A model generated the notes under the pieces. It did no database searches, was not told where the DNA came from, and saw nothing but the letters and a program-made list of their open reading frames with translations. Shown here one piece after another: positions 40,561-48,824 of a stretch of 64,000 nucleotides of DNA (the first letter of the stretch is position 1; every line of letters starts with the position of its first letter). Origin of the DNA: Streptomyces sp. QL37. GTDB taxonomy: Bacteria > Actinomycetota > Actinomycetes > Streptomycetales > Streptomycetaceae. Location of the stretch: NCBI RefSeq assembly GCF_002941025.1, contig NZ_PTJS01000001.1, positions 3,658,001 to 3,722,000 of the forward strand. The letters are read 5' to 3'. A program made the translations under genes and the position numbers.

Positions 40561-42144
40561 ATGAACAGTCTCGACTGGGCCGTGCTCATCGGCTACTTCG
40601 GTGTGATGGTCGCGATCGGACTCTGGTCGCACAAGCGCGTGGACAATGTCAGCGACTTCTTCACGGCCGGCGGCAAGATGCCGTGGTGGCTGTCGGGCAT
40701 CTCGCACCACATGTCCGGCTACAGCGCGGTGATGTTCACCGGCTACGCGGGTATCGCGTACCAGTACGGCGTCACGTCCTTCGTGACCTGGTCGCTGCCG
40801 ATCGCGATCGGTATCGGCATCGGCGCCAAGCTCTTCGCTCCCCGGCTCAACAGGCTGCGTTCGCGGCTCCACGTGGCCTCGCCGCTCGAATACCTGAAGG
40901 ACCGCTACAACGTCCCGACCCAGCAGGCCCTGGCCTGGTCCGGACTGCTGCTGAAGATCGTGGACGTCGGTGCCAAGTGGGCCGCCATCGCCACCCTGCT
41001 CTCCGTCTTCACCGGTATCACCCTCACCCAGGGCATCTTCATCACCGGCATCATCACGGCCGTCTACTGCACGGTCGGCGGACTGTGGGCCGACGCGCTC
41101 ACCGAGCTCGGGCAGTTCATCATCCAGCTCTTCGCCGGTGTGGCCATGCTGGTGATCGTCATGAGCAAGCTCGGCGGCTTCAGTTCGCTGTGGACGGTCT
41201 GGGACAAGCTGCCCGAGGGCCACACGGAGCCGACGGCCGGCCCGTACACGGTGACCTTCCTGCTGGCGTACCTCTTCATCAAGACCTTCGAGTACAACGG
41301 CGGCATGTGGAACCAGGCCCAGCGCTACATGGCCACGGACTCCGCACGCTCCGCGACCCGTTCGGCCTACCTGTCCGCCGCCCTGTGGCTGGTCTGGCCG
41401 GTCGTGCTCTTCTTCCCGATGTGGGTGGCGCCGCTGCTCGTCGAGGCCAAGAAGCCGGACGCCTCGGACAGTTACGCCCTGATGACCGAACAGCTGCTGC
41501 CGCACGGGCTGCTGGGTCTGGTCGTCGTCGGCTTCTTCTCGCACACGATGGCCATGTGCTCCTCCGACGCCAACGCCATCTCGGCGGTCTTCACCCGTGA
41601 CATCGCGCCGGTCTTCTCCAAGGCGGCCCGCACCTGGAGCAACCGCAGTGGTCTCATGGCCGCGCGGCTGTCCACACTCGCCTTCCTCGGCCTGTCCATG
41701 GCGTTGGCGACGCAGATCAACTCGCCGACGTTCAAGGACATCATCTCGGTCGTCATCAAGTGGGTGGCGGGGCTGATGGGCCCGATCGCCATCCCGTTCA
41801 TGCTGGGCATGCTGCGCAGGTTCCGCCGGTCCGGCCCGACGGCGGCGCTCACCAGCTGGGCGGCCGGGTTGCTCGCCTTCTTCTTCACCAACTACAACCT
41901 CGACGGTTCGGTGAAGACGGACGTCGCCCTGCAGTACCAGGTGGCCCTGCCGCTGGCGATATCCCTCGTGCTCTACATCGTCATCGGGTTCGTCAAGCCC
42001 GAGGACACTCCGGAGCGCGACGCCCTCATCGAGACGATCAACACGGAGGGCGATGGCCCCCGCGGCACCGCCGCGGCGGCGGCCGTCCCCGCGCAGAAGC
42101 GCGGCCCGGAGAGCACGGGAGTTCCGGAGGGCGTGAAGGACTGA
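40561..42144 (+). CDS. Sodium:solute symporter (SSS family)
   Basis: 527 residues; GGAGGGGG upstream of the ATG. About 13 membrane helices. Family marks: 'DFFTAGGKMPWWLSGISHHM' near residue 30-50, 'SAVMFTGYAGIAYQYG' near 56-71 and 'WADALTELGQFIIQLFAG' near 178 (the SSS signature), and 'GFFSHTMAMCSSDANAISAV' near 325 (probable Na+ site Ser residues in TM8). It imports a sugar or organic solute with Na+; sub-family closest by look to SglT-type sugar or sialic-acid carriers, but the substrate is not certain. No catabolic genes are adjacent. Confidence 0.92.
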   Translation: MNSLDWAVLIGYFGVMVAIGLWSHKRVDNVSDFFTAGGKMPWWLSGISHHMSGYSAVMFTGYAGIAYQYGVTSFVTWSLPIAIGIGIGAKLFAPRLNRLRSRLHVASPLEYLKDRYNVPTQQALAWSGLLLKIVDVGAKWAAIATLLSVFTGITLTQGIFITGIITAVYCTVGGLWADALTELGQFIIQLFAGVAMLVIVMSKLGGFSSLWTVWDKLPEGHTEPTAGPYTVTFLLAYLFIKTFEYNGGMWNQAQRYMATDSARSATRSAYLSAALWLVWPVVLFFPMWVAPLLVEAKKPDASDSYALMTEQLLPHGLLGLVVVGFFSHTMAMCSSDANAISAVFTRDIAPVFSKAARTWSNRSGLMAARLSTLAFLGLSMALATQINSPTFKDIISVVIKWVAGLMGPIAIPFMLGMLRRFRRSGPTAALTSWAAGLLAFFFTNYNLDGSVKTDVALQYQVALPLAISLVLYIVIGFVKPEDTPERDALIETINTEGDGPRGTAAAAAVPAQKRGPESTGVPEGVKD

Positions 42145-42170
42145 CCGCCCCTCACACGGGGGGCCTGGAC

Positions 42171-42200
42171 GGTGGGCGGGCGCGGCGGCGCCCGCCCACC
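42171..42200. terminator. Bidirectional terminator between symporter and ADP-ribosylglycohydrolase-like genes
   Basis: GGTGGGCGGGCGC-ggcg-GCGCCCGCCCACC, a perfect 13-bp stem followed by TCTGTCTT, between convergent genes. Confidence 0.92.
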
Positions 42201-42230
42201 TCTGTCTTCCCGGGCCCCGGGGAGCTTCGC

Positions 42231-43346
42231 TCAGTCCCGCGGGTAGCGGGCCAGCCAGCCCGGCGCGGCCGCGGTCGGGCTGTGCAGAGCGGGCCCCTGG
42301 GTCATCTCCATCGCGAAGTCGTCGGAGAGTTCGAGAAGCGTCGAGCGCCCCTCCAGCTCCGCCAGCCAGGCAGGCGGCAGCGCCGTCTCCCCGTGCAGCG
42401 CGCCGAGAAGGGCCCCGCAGACGGCCCCGGTGGCCGCGGACGGCCCGGAGTGGTTCACGGCGAGACGCAGCCCGTGGCGTACGTCCTCGCCCACCAGCGC
42501 GCAGTACAGCGCCACGGCGAGGACCTCCTCCGCGGAGTCGGTGTCTCCCAGCGCCTCGATGAGGGCCGGCCCGGGTATCCCCTGCCGTACGGAGCCGAGG
42601 GCCTGCCGGAGCGCCTCGGTGACCTGCTCGTTGCCCGGACGCTCGGCGAGCAGGGCGAGCGCGTGCTGGACCGAGCCGTCCAGGGTCTCGCCGCGGGCCA
42701 GCCCGTGCACCATGACGGCGAGGGCTCCGGCGGCGAGCTGCGCGGTGGCGTGGCCGTGGGTGTGGGCGGCGCACTCGACGGCCAGCTGGAGGACGAGCTG
42801 GGGCTCCCAGCCGACGAGCAGCCCGAAGGGCGCGGAGCGGGTGAGCGCGGCCGAGTCCCGCGCCGCGGGGTTCTTGGGCACGGCGAGGGTGCCCATCGTG
42901 GCGTCACCGAAGCCGACGAGGCACTCCCGGGTGGGGGCGCGGCGGGTGTACAGCCACTCCTCCCTGGCCAGCCAGCCGTTGTCCTTACGGCGTTCGTCGG
43001 GCCCCCAGGCGCTCTGGGTGGCCGCCCAGCGCAGATGGGCGCGGTGCACGTCGGTCGGTGGATGCCAGGCGCCGGTGTCACGGCGGACCTGGGCGCGGAT
43101 GAGCCCGTCGACGGTGAAGAGGGTGAGCTGGGTGACGGCGGTGACCGCGCCGCGCCTGCCGTGCGCGGGGACGAAGTCGGCCACCCCGTCCACACCGTGG
43201 GCCGCGCGTATCGCCTCCAGGGTGAGCCCCGAGACACCCGCCCCGAGCGCGTCCCCGATGGCCCCGCCGAGCAGGCATCCCCGCACCCGGCCGCGGAAGT
43301 CCTGCTGCTGGGCACGGCCCCAGACAGCTGTGGTCCCTGTGCTCAC
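42231..43346 (-). CDS. ADP-ribosylglycohydrolase-like protein, metal-binding residues lost
   Basis: 371 residues from GTG 43346. The DraG/ADP-ribosylglycohydrolase fold is clear: 'GCLLGGAIGDALGAGVSGLT' near residue 23, 'QLTLFTVDGLIRAQVR' near 75, and 'VNHSGPSAATGAVCGALLGA' near 300. In active members the segment before 'QLTLF' reads TDDT and the late motif reads SGDSDST; both carry the aspartates that bind two Mg2+. Here they read 'TAVT' and 'SGPSAAT', so all four expected Asp residues are gone. Another Asp pair 'GDTDSAEE' near 270 is outside the normal site. Probably a catalytically inactive paralogue that may bind ADP-ribose. Confidence 0.85.
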   Translation of the reverse strand: MSTGTTAVWGRAQQQDFRGRVRGCLLGGAIGDALGAGVSGLTLEAIRAAHGVDGVADFVPAHGRRGAVTAVTQLTLFTVDGLIRAQVRRDTGAWHPPTDVHRAHLRWAATQSAWGPDERRKDNGWLAREEWLYTRRAPTRECLVGFGDATMGTLAVPKNPAARDSAALTRSAPFGLLVGWEPQLVLQLAVECAAHTHGHATAQLAAGALAVMVHGLARGETLDGSVQHALALLAERPGNEQVTEALRQALGSVRQGIPGPALIEALGDTDSAEEVLAVALYCALVGEDVRHGLRLAVNHSGPSAATGAVCGALLGALHGETALPPAWLAELEGRSTLLELSDDFAMEMTQGPALHSPTAAAPGWLARYPRD

Positions 43347-43532
43347 CGTGCCCCTTCCGTCCGGCCTGCCGCCTGCGACTGCGCAAGCACTGTAATCGAA
43401 CGGGAAGGAGCGGTTCAGGGGCGGAACGGAATGTACGGACTGGTACGCGAGAGCACTTCCGCGCGGCATTCCTCATGGTTTCCGGCCCCTGCCCCGCGGC
43501 CGGGAAAGCGGGTCCCGGCCGCGGGTGCGCGG

Positions 43533-44006
43533 TCAGCCGAACATGCCGGGCCGGTAGTCGCCCGCGGGCTGCTGGACGATGACGTTCAGCCGGTTGTACG
43601 CGTTGATCACGGCGATCAGGGCCACCAGGGCGGCGAGTTGGTCCTCGTCGTAGTGCTTGGCCGCGTTCGCCCACACGTCGTCCGGCACGCCGCCGGCCGC
43701 GTCGGCGATGCGAGTCCCCTGCTCCGCCAGCTCCAGGGCGGCGCGCTCGGCGTCGGTGAAGACGGTGGCCTCGCGCCACACCGCGATCAGGTTGAGCCTG
43801 AGCGCCGTCTCACCCGCCTCCGTGGCCTCTTTTGTGTGCATGTCTGTGCAGAACCCGCACCCGTTGATCTGGCTGGCACGGATCTTGACCAGCTCCTGGG
43901 TCGCGGCGGGCAGCCCCGAGTCGGTGACCACCTTCCCGGCCGAGTTGATGTGCTTCAGGAAGGTGGCGGCGGCCTTGTTGCCGAAGAGGTCGAGTCGAGC
44001 GTTCAT
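43533..44006 (-). CDS. AhpD-like carboxymuconolactone decarboxylase family protein
   Basis: 157 residues from ATG 44006 (AGGAG upstream). The alkylhydroperoxidase D motif 'INGCGFCTDMHTKEA' (CxxC with His, about residues 49-63) indicates a thiol-disulfide or peroxidase-like reaction. 'LVKIRASQINGC' ahead of it is typical of the family; the helical C-terminus includes 'LVALIAVINAYNRLNVIV'. Likely role is oxidative-stress defence. Neighbours do not specify the substrate. Confidence 0.9.
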   Translation of the reverse strand: MNARLDLFGNKAAATFLKHINSAGKVVTDSGLPAATQELVKIRASQINGCGFCTDMHTKEATEAGETALRLNLIAVWREATVFTDAERAALELAEQGTRIADAAGGVPDDVWANAAKHYDEDQLAALVALIAVINAYNRLNVIVQQPAGDYRPGMFG

Positions 44007-44122
44007 GATCAGCTCCTGAGCTGTTGCCGATGCTTGCACCCCTTCGACGAACCGGCCCCGCCGGGATGTGACACGGCTACATGTGACCTGGGTCTCGTGC
44101 GGGTGTCACCGAGGGAGGTCCC

Positions 44123-44319
44123 GTGCCGCTCGTGCACGACCTCTCCCCCTACAGCGGCGGCGGCGACAACAACTGCCTCCAGGTCGCCGGCGGCTTCCCC
44201 GGCCTCGTCCCCGTCCGCGCAGCAAGACCCCCACCGGCCCCGCCCTCGTCGTCACCGCCCCCGCACGGGCCGCCTTCGTCGCCCACGCGGCTCACCCCAC
44301 GGCGTCCAGCGTCGGATAG
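44123..44319 (+). pseudogene. Frameshifted DUF397 gene
   Basis: Starts at GTG 44123 with GAGGGAGG upstream. Frame 1 reads 'LSPYSGGGDNNCLQVAGG' and 'LVPVR' up to about 44217. Then the DUF397 signature continues only in the next frame: 'SKTPTGPALVVTAPARAAFV'. Compared with the expected Arg-Asp-Ser-Lys, one base (the A of the Asp codon) is missing at 44217-44220. The shifted frame ends at 44319, overlapping the 3' end of the opposite flavoenzyme gene. No XRE/DUF5753 partner lies beside it, unlike the intact DUF397 gene at 39809. A sequencing error is possible. Confidence 0.75.
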
Positions 44320-45398
44320 TCCGTGTAGCCCGTCTCCCCGCCGACGTACATCATGTACGCGTCCCGGACCTGGTTCACGGGAGCGCCCGTACGCATACGG
44401 CGGATCAGGTCGGGGTTGGCGAGGAACGGGCGGCCGAGGGCGATCACGTCCGCTCCGGCGGCCAGCAGCCGCTCGGCGTGGGCGATGCCGCCGTCCTCCG
44501 GGATGCGGTCCTTCGGCAGCACGGGGTTCGCGATCAGTGTGCCTGCCCAGTCCTTCCGGATCCGCTGGAAGACAGGGTCCTCGGGATCGGCGTATCCCAC
44601 GTGCAGGTAGGCCAGGCCGCTTCCTGCCAGGGCCCCCAGGAGCGCCGGGTAGATCTCCTCCGTGTCGCCCTCCACCATGCCGTTGACCGTGCTCCACGGC
44701 GAGACGCGCAGGCCGACCCGCTCCGGGCCGATCTCCGCCGCCACGGCCTCGGCCACCTCGACGACGAAGCGGATGCGGTGGGCCACCGGCCCCCCGTAGG
44801 CATCGGTCCGCCGGTTGGTCCCCCGGCCCAGGAACTGGTGGAGCAGATGGCCGTTGGCGCTGTGCACCTCGACGCCCTCGAAGCCCGCCTCGACGGCGTT
44901 GCGGGCCGCGGAGGCGAAGTCCGCCACGGTGGAGTCGATGTCCTCGGTGGTCATCTCGCGGGGTACGACCGAGGGCACACGCCCGGCCGGGGTGTGGATC
45001 GTCTCCGGCAGCGCGATCGGCGAGGGGGCGACGGGGGTCAGTCCGCTGGTGTCCGGATGCCCGGCGCGCCCGCCGTGCTGGATCTGGAGGAACATCCGCC
45101 CGCCCTCCGCACGGACCGCATCGGTGACCTGCCGCCATCCCTCGACATGGGCCGGGCTGTGGATCGCGGTGATGTTCGGATAGGTCTGCCCCACGGCGTT
45201 CGGCGTGGACGCCTCCGCGATGATCAGCCCCGCCGAGGCGCGCTGCGCGTAGTACGTCGCCATGAGCGGGGTCGGGACGCCGTCGGCGGTGGCGCGGTTC
45301 CGGGTCAGCGGAGCCATCACGAGACGGTGGGGAAGGGTGAGGGGTCCTAGTTCGACGGTCTCGAAGAGCTTCGCGGGGGAAGTGGCTGCGTTCGTCAT
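44292..45398 (-). CDS. Alkene reductase, old yellow enzyme family (NemA/OPR-like)
   Basis: 368 residues from ATG 45398. FMN-dependent TIM-barrel reductase of activated C=C bonds, nitro esters or N-ethylmaleimide with NADPH. Marks: 'LPHRLVMAPLTRNRA' near 22-36, 'FLQIQHGGRAGH' near 105, 'GFEGVEVHSANGHLLHQFL' near 175-193 (His and Asn that bind the substrate carbonyl), 'GLRVSPW' near 240 and 'VIALGRPFLANPDLIRRM' near 317 (phosphate binding). Divergent from a MerR regulator with a palindromic spacer, a usual arrangement for electrophile-induced OYE genes. Confidence 0.94.
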   Translation of the reverse strand: MTNAATSPAKLFETVELGPLTLPHRLVMAPLTRNRATADGVPTPLMATYYAQRASAGLIIAEASTPNAVGQTYPNITAIHSPAHVEGWRQVTDAVRAEGGRMFLQIQHGGRAGHPDTSGLTPVAPSPIALPETIHTPAGRVPSVVPREMTTEDIDSTVADFASAARNAVEAGFEGVEVHSANGHLLHQFLGRGTNRRTDAYGGPVAHRIRFVVEVAEAVAAEIGPERVGLRVSPWSTVNGMVEGDTEEIYPALLGALAGSGLAYLHVGYADPEDPVFQRIRKDWAGTLIANPVLPKDRIPEDGGIAHAERLLAAGADVIALGRPFLANPDLIRRMRTGAPVNQVRDAYMMYVGGETGYTDYPTLDAVG

Positions 45399-45415
45399 GC
45401 CGGAACGGTAAGAAT

Positions 45416-45429
45416 TGACACTGGTGTCA
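45416..45429. promoter_or_regulatory. MerR-type palindrome between the OYE and merR genes
   Basis: TGACAC-tg-GTGTCA, a perfect 14-base palindrome; it overlaps a TTGACA -35-like element (45415-45420) on the plus strand. It is 18 bases from the OYE start and 28 from the merR start. Confidence 0.75.
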
Positions 45430-45456
45430 GGTTCAAGTCCCGGAGGCGAGGAAACC

Positions 45457-45852
45457 ATGCGGATCGGCGAGCTGGCCGCACGTACGGGCGTGAGCGAGCG
45501 TTCGCTGCGCTACTACGAGACCCAGAATCTGCTGGTGTCCGACCGCACCCCCGGGGGCCACCGCGACTACGCCGAGAGCGCGGTCGACCGCGTGATCCGC
45601 ATCCAGGAGTTCTACGCGGCCGGCCTCAGCAGCCCGAAGATCGCCGAGCTGCTGCCCTGCGTACGGGACGCGGACGGCGGCCCCTCCGAGATCGCCACCC
45701 CGCGCCTGGTGAGCGACCTGTCCGTGGAGCGCGAACGCATCGACCGGAAGATCGACGAGCTGCGGCGCTCCCGGGAGGTGCTGGACGACGTGATCGCCAC
45801 GGCGGCGGGCGAGAGCCCGAGCGAGCACCGGACCGCGCGACCCCCGTTCTGA
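45457..45852 (+). CDS. MerR family transcriptional regulator
   Basis: 131 residues; ATG 45457 with GGAGGCGAGG upstream. The N-terminal winged helix is 'MRIGELAARTGVSERSLRYY' then 'RTPGGHRDYAESAVDRVIRI'. A central coiled-coil dimerisation helix follows ('LSVERERIDRKIDELRRSRE', near residues 88-107). The effector region is short with a single Cys ('LLPCVRDADGG'), a candidate sensor thiol. Probably activates the divergent OYE gene in response to an electrophile. Confidence 0.92.
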   Translation: MRIGELAARTGVSERSLRYYETQNLLVSDRTPGGHRDYAESAVDRVIRIQEFYAAGLSSPKIAELLPCVRDADGGPSEIATPRLVSDLSVERERIDRKIDELRRSREVLDDVIATAAGESPSEHRTARPPF

Positions 45853-45868
45853 ATCGCTCAGTACAAAA
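45847..45868. promoter_or_regulatory. TetR operator candidate, site 1
   Basis: Imperfect 22-base palindrome TTCTGAAT...GTACAAAA with the same ends and spacing as site 2 (46522-46543). It ends 18 bases before the TetR start. Confidence 0.55.
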
Positions 45869-45886
45869 CATGCTAGCGTGCCCCTC

Positions 45887-46483
45887 ATGGCCCGACCACG
45901 CTTGTTCGACGAGGAGCACGCACTCGACGCCGCCATGCGGCTCTTCTGGCTGCAGGGCTACGAGGCGACCTCCACACAGGACCTGTGCGAGGCGACCGGC
46001 CTGGGCCGCAGCAGCATCTACAACACCTTCTCGAGCAAGCACGCCCTCTTCGTGCGGTCGCTGACGCGGTACCTCGACTCCATGACAGCCGGTCAGCGCA
46101 CCCTCCTCGCGGACACGGAGGTCCCGGCCCCGGCGCGCCTGCGGGCCATGCTCACCTCCGTCATCGACACCGAGGAATCCAACCGCCGGGAGGGTCGCGG
46201 CATCGGCTGTCTCGGCGTCAACACCAGCACCGAACTCTCGGGACACGATCCCGAGGTGACCGAACTCCTCCGCCGCGACCTGGAGCTCCGACTCGCCTCC
46301 CTTGGTGACGTCATCACGGCGGGGCAGCTCGCCGGGGAGATCTCCCGCAGGCGCCGCCCCGACGACTACGCACGCTTCCTGAACGCCGTCGTCGCGGGCA
46401 TGCGCGTCTCCGCCCAGAACGGCGCCGACCGCACCACGCTGGAAGCCATCGCCGCCGGCGCAATGGACTCCCTCACCCCCTGA
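45887..46483 (+). CDS. TetR family regulator
   Basis: 198 residues from ATG 45887 (GTG 45878 would add three). The N-terminal HTH: 'AMRLFWLQGYEATSTQDLCE' and 'ATGLGRSSIYNTFSSKHALF' (about residues 14-53), the YezE/AcrR-like subclass. The C-terminus ('RGIGCLGVNTSTEL', 'FLNAVVAGMRVSAQNG') has the TetR_C pattern of this subclass. First gene of a TetR-MFS-SDR unit; matching palindromes precede it and the MFS gene, so it probably represses both. Confidence 0.92.
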   Translation: MARPRLFDEEHALDAAMRLFWLQGYEATSTQDLCEATGLGRSSIYNTFSSKHALFVRSLTRYLDSMTAGQRTLLADTEVPAPARLRAMLTSVIDTEESNRREGRGIGCLGVNTSTELSGHDPEVTELLRRDLELRLASLGDVITAGQLAGEISRRRRPDDYARFLNAVVAGMRVSAQNGADRTTLEAIAAGAMDSLTP

Positions 46484-46521
46484 CCCACGCACCCTCGACA
46501 CGGGGATGCCGCACAGCCGAG

Positions 46522-46543
46522 TTTTGAACTGATCGATACAAAA
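46522..46543. promoter_or_regulatory. TetR operator candidate, site 2
   Basis: TTTTGAAC...GATACAAAA, an imperfect 22-base palindrome centred on GATC with TTTTG/CAAAA ends, 16 bases before the MFS start. Resembles site 1 upstream of the TetR gene. Confidence 0.6.
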
Positions 46544-46558
46544 AAGGACGTGATTCTC

Positions 46559-47839
46559 GTGCCGCGTGCCGTATACGTGCTGGCCCTGGGCATCTTCGCC
46601 ATGGTGACCAGCGAGTTCGTCGTAGCGGGGCTCATGCCGCAGATGGCCGAAGGGCTCGATGCGACCATCCCGGAGATCGGCTATCTGATCACCGTCTTCG
46701 CCGTCGCCATGGCGGTCGGCGGTCCCTTACTGACCGTCGCCCTGATGCGGCTGCGCCCCAGGGCCGCGCTCCTCCTGCTCTTCGCGGTCTTCCTGGCCGG
46801 CAACGTAATGGCGGCGACGGCGACCGGCTACGGCGTCATGGTGGTGGCCCGCGTCATCACCGGCGTCGCCTCCCAGGCCTTCTTCGGCCTCGCCGTCTCC
46901 GTGAGCTCGTCTCTGACCCGCCAGGAGGTCCGTGGCCGTGCCATCGCCGTGGTCATGAACGGCCTGATGCTCGGGACGCTGCTCGGCCTGCCGATGGCCA
47001 CCTTCGTCGGCGACCGGGCGGGCTGGCGCGCGGCGTTCTGGGCCATCGCCGTACTCACCGTCGTCGCCGCAGCGGTCACCCTGACGCTGGTCCCCCGGCT
47101 GGACCGCCCCGGTGCCGGCACCGGCACCTTCCGCGACGAAGTACGGGTCTTCCGGGCACCCCGGCTGTGGCTGGCTCTCCTGACGAGCACCCTCATCATC
47201 GGCGCGACGTTCTCCGCCTTCAGCTACTTCAACCCGATCCTCACCGAGGTCAGCGGGTTCGACGAGGCCACCGTGCCGGCCCTGCTCATCGCCTACGGCG
47301 CCGCCACGGTCATCGGCAACAACGTCGTCGGCCGTCTCGCCGACCGCCGGACGATCGGCGTCCAGATAGCCGGACTGGCCCTCAACGCCCTGTTCCTGGC
47401 CGGTTTCGCCCTCCTGGCCGATGTCGGCGCCGCCGCCGTGCCCCTCATGATCGGCATCGGCCTCGTCGGCGTCACGATGAACCCCGCGATGGCCACCCGC
47501 GTCCAGCGGACCGGCAACGCCGGGCCGCTCGTGAACACGGTGCACTCCTCCTTCATCACGCTCGGCATCATCATCGGCTCCTCGGCGGGCGGCGCCCTCG
47601 TCGGCCACTTCGGCCTGCGCGCCCCCCTCTGGCTCGGCGCCGCCCTCGCCACCCTGGGGCTCGTATCGCTCCTGCCGCGAGCAGCCCGGCGCGGCGGCGT
47701 TCCCGTCGCCGTCCTCGCCGACGGTCCGGGCCGCGAGTCCGCCGGAGAAAGGGGACACATGGTGTCGGGTATTGCGCCGAGCATGGTTTCACCGGTCGCC
47801 GGCGATGACATTCATGGACCGGGTCGTACAGCCGGATAG
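46559..47839 (+). CDS. DHA1-type MFS transporter (AraJ/Cmx-like) with a TTA codon
   Basis: 426 residues from GTG 46559; GTG 46550 lies too close to AAGGA at 46545-46549. Twelve helices, opening 'YVLALGIFAMVTSEFVVAGL', which is typical of the AraJ/chloramphenicol-exporter branch. 'VMNGLMLGTLLGLPMATFVG' and 'FSYFNPILTEVSGF' are also characteristic. Codon 57 (46727-46729) is TTA, read only by bldA tRNA in Streptomyces, so full expression should depend on developmental state. The C-terminal 40 residues are polar. Followed by an SDR gene 15 bases on, so they are probably co-transcribed. Confidence 0.93.
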   Translation: MPRAVYVLALGIFAMVTSEFVVAGLMPQMAEGLDATIPEIGYLITVFAVAMAVGGPLLTVALMRLRPRAALLLLFAVFLAGNVMAATATGYGVMVVARVITGVASQAFFGLAVSVSSSLTRQEVRGRAIAVVMNGLMLGTLLGLPMATFVGDRAGWRAAFWAIAVLTVVAAAVTLTLVPRLDRPGAGTGTFRDEVRVFRAPRLWLALLTSTLIIGATFSAFSYFNPILTEVSGFDEATVPALLIAYGAATVIGNNVVGRLADRRTIGVQIAGLALNALFLAGFALLADVGAAAVPLMIGIGLVGVTMNPAMATRVQRTGNAGPLVNTVHSSFITLGIIIGSSAGGALVGHFGLRAPLWLGAALATLGLVSLLPRAARRGGVPVAVLADGPGRESAGERGHMVSGIAPSMVSPVAGDDIHGPGRTAG

Positions 47840-47854
47840 GACTTGAGGAGATTC

Positions 47855-48781
47855 ATGACCGACACAGCGAAACCCGCGCTCCGCGGAAAGATCGCCCTGG
47901 TCGCAGGCGCCACCCGGGGCGCCGGCCGCGGCATCGCGGTGCAGCTCGGTGCGGCGGGTGCGACTGTCTACGTCACCGGCCGCACGACTCGGCACCAACG
48001 CTCGGAGTACGACAGGCCCGAGACGATCGAGGAGACCGCGGAGCTCGTCACCGGCGCGGGAGGCACGGGCATCGCAGTGCCGACCGACCACCTGGTGCCC
48101 GAACAGGTCCGTGCGCTGGCCGAGCGCATCGATGGCGAGCAGGGGCGTCTCGACGTACTCGTCAACGACATCTGGGGCGGCGAGCGGCTGTTCGCGTTCG
48201 ACAAGCCGGTCTGGGAGCACGACCTCGACGACGGGCTGCGGCTGCTCCGGCTGGGCGTCGAGACGCACGCGATCACCAGCCACTTCCTGCTGCCGCTGCT
48301 GGTGCGCCGGCCGGGTGGGCTCGTGGTCGAGATGACAGACGGGACAGCCGAGTACAACGGAGCGAACTACCGCAGCTCCTTCTTCTACGACCTGGTCAAG
48401 AACAGCGTGCTGCGCATGGCGTTCGCACTCGCCCACGAACTGGAGCCGCACGGCGGGACGGCGGTGGCCCTCACCCCGGGCTGGCTCCGCTCGGAGATGA
48501 TGCTCGACACCTTCGGTGTGGCCGAGGAGAACTGGCGCGACGCGCTGACCGAGGTGCCGCACTTCTGCATCTCGGAAAGCCCGTCGTACGTGGGCCGCGC
48601 GGTCGCCGCTCTGGCCGGGGACCCCGAACTCTCCCGCTGGAACGGCCAGTCGCTGTCCAGCGGACAGCTCGCCCAGGAGTACGGCTTCGCCGACCTCGAC
48701 GGTTCGCGCCCCGACTGCTGGCGCTACCTGGTCGAGGTGGAAGGCGCAGGCAAGCCGGCCGACGCGACGGGGTACCGCTGA
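47855..48781 (+). CDS. Short-chain dehydrogenase/reductase (SDR)
   Basis: 308 residues; GAGGAG upstream of ATG 47855. The Rossmann nucleotide motif 'VAGATRGAGRGIAVQLG' near residue 16-32, 'VTGRTTR' suggests NADP preference, the usual NAG motif is replaced by 'VNDIWGG', and the catalytic 'YDLVK' (YxxxK) is near 180. The chain is longer than the classical 250 residues by a C-terminal extension ('SLSSGQLAQEYGFADLDGSR') found in the subgroup of plant-DHRS1-like SDRs. Follows the MFS gene in one unit. Confidence 0.92.
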   Translation: MTDTAKPALRGKIALVAGATRGAGRGIAVQLGAAGATVYVTGRTTRHQRSEYDRPETIEETAELVTGAGGTGIAVPTDHLVPEQVRALAERIDGEQGRLDVLVNDIWGGERLFAFDKPVWEHDLDDGLRLLRLGVETHAITSHFLLPLLVRRPGGLVVEMTDGTAEYNGANYRSSFFYDLVKNSVLRMAFALAHELEPHGGTAVALTPGWLRSEMMLDTFGVAEENWRDALTEVPHFCISESPSYVGRAVAALAGDPELSRWNGQSLSSGQLAQEYGFADLDGSRPDCWRYLVEVEGAGKPADATGYR

Positions 48782-48824
48782 CGGTCAGGCCGGGCGGTTG
48801 GGGATGCCGCCCCGGTCGGGCGGC

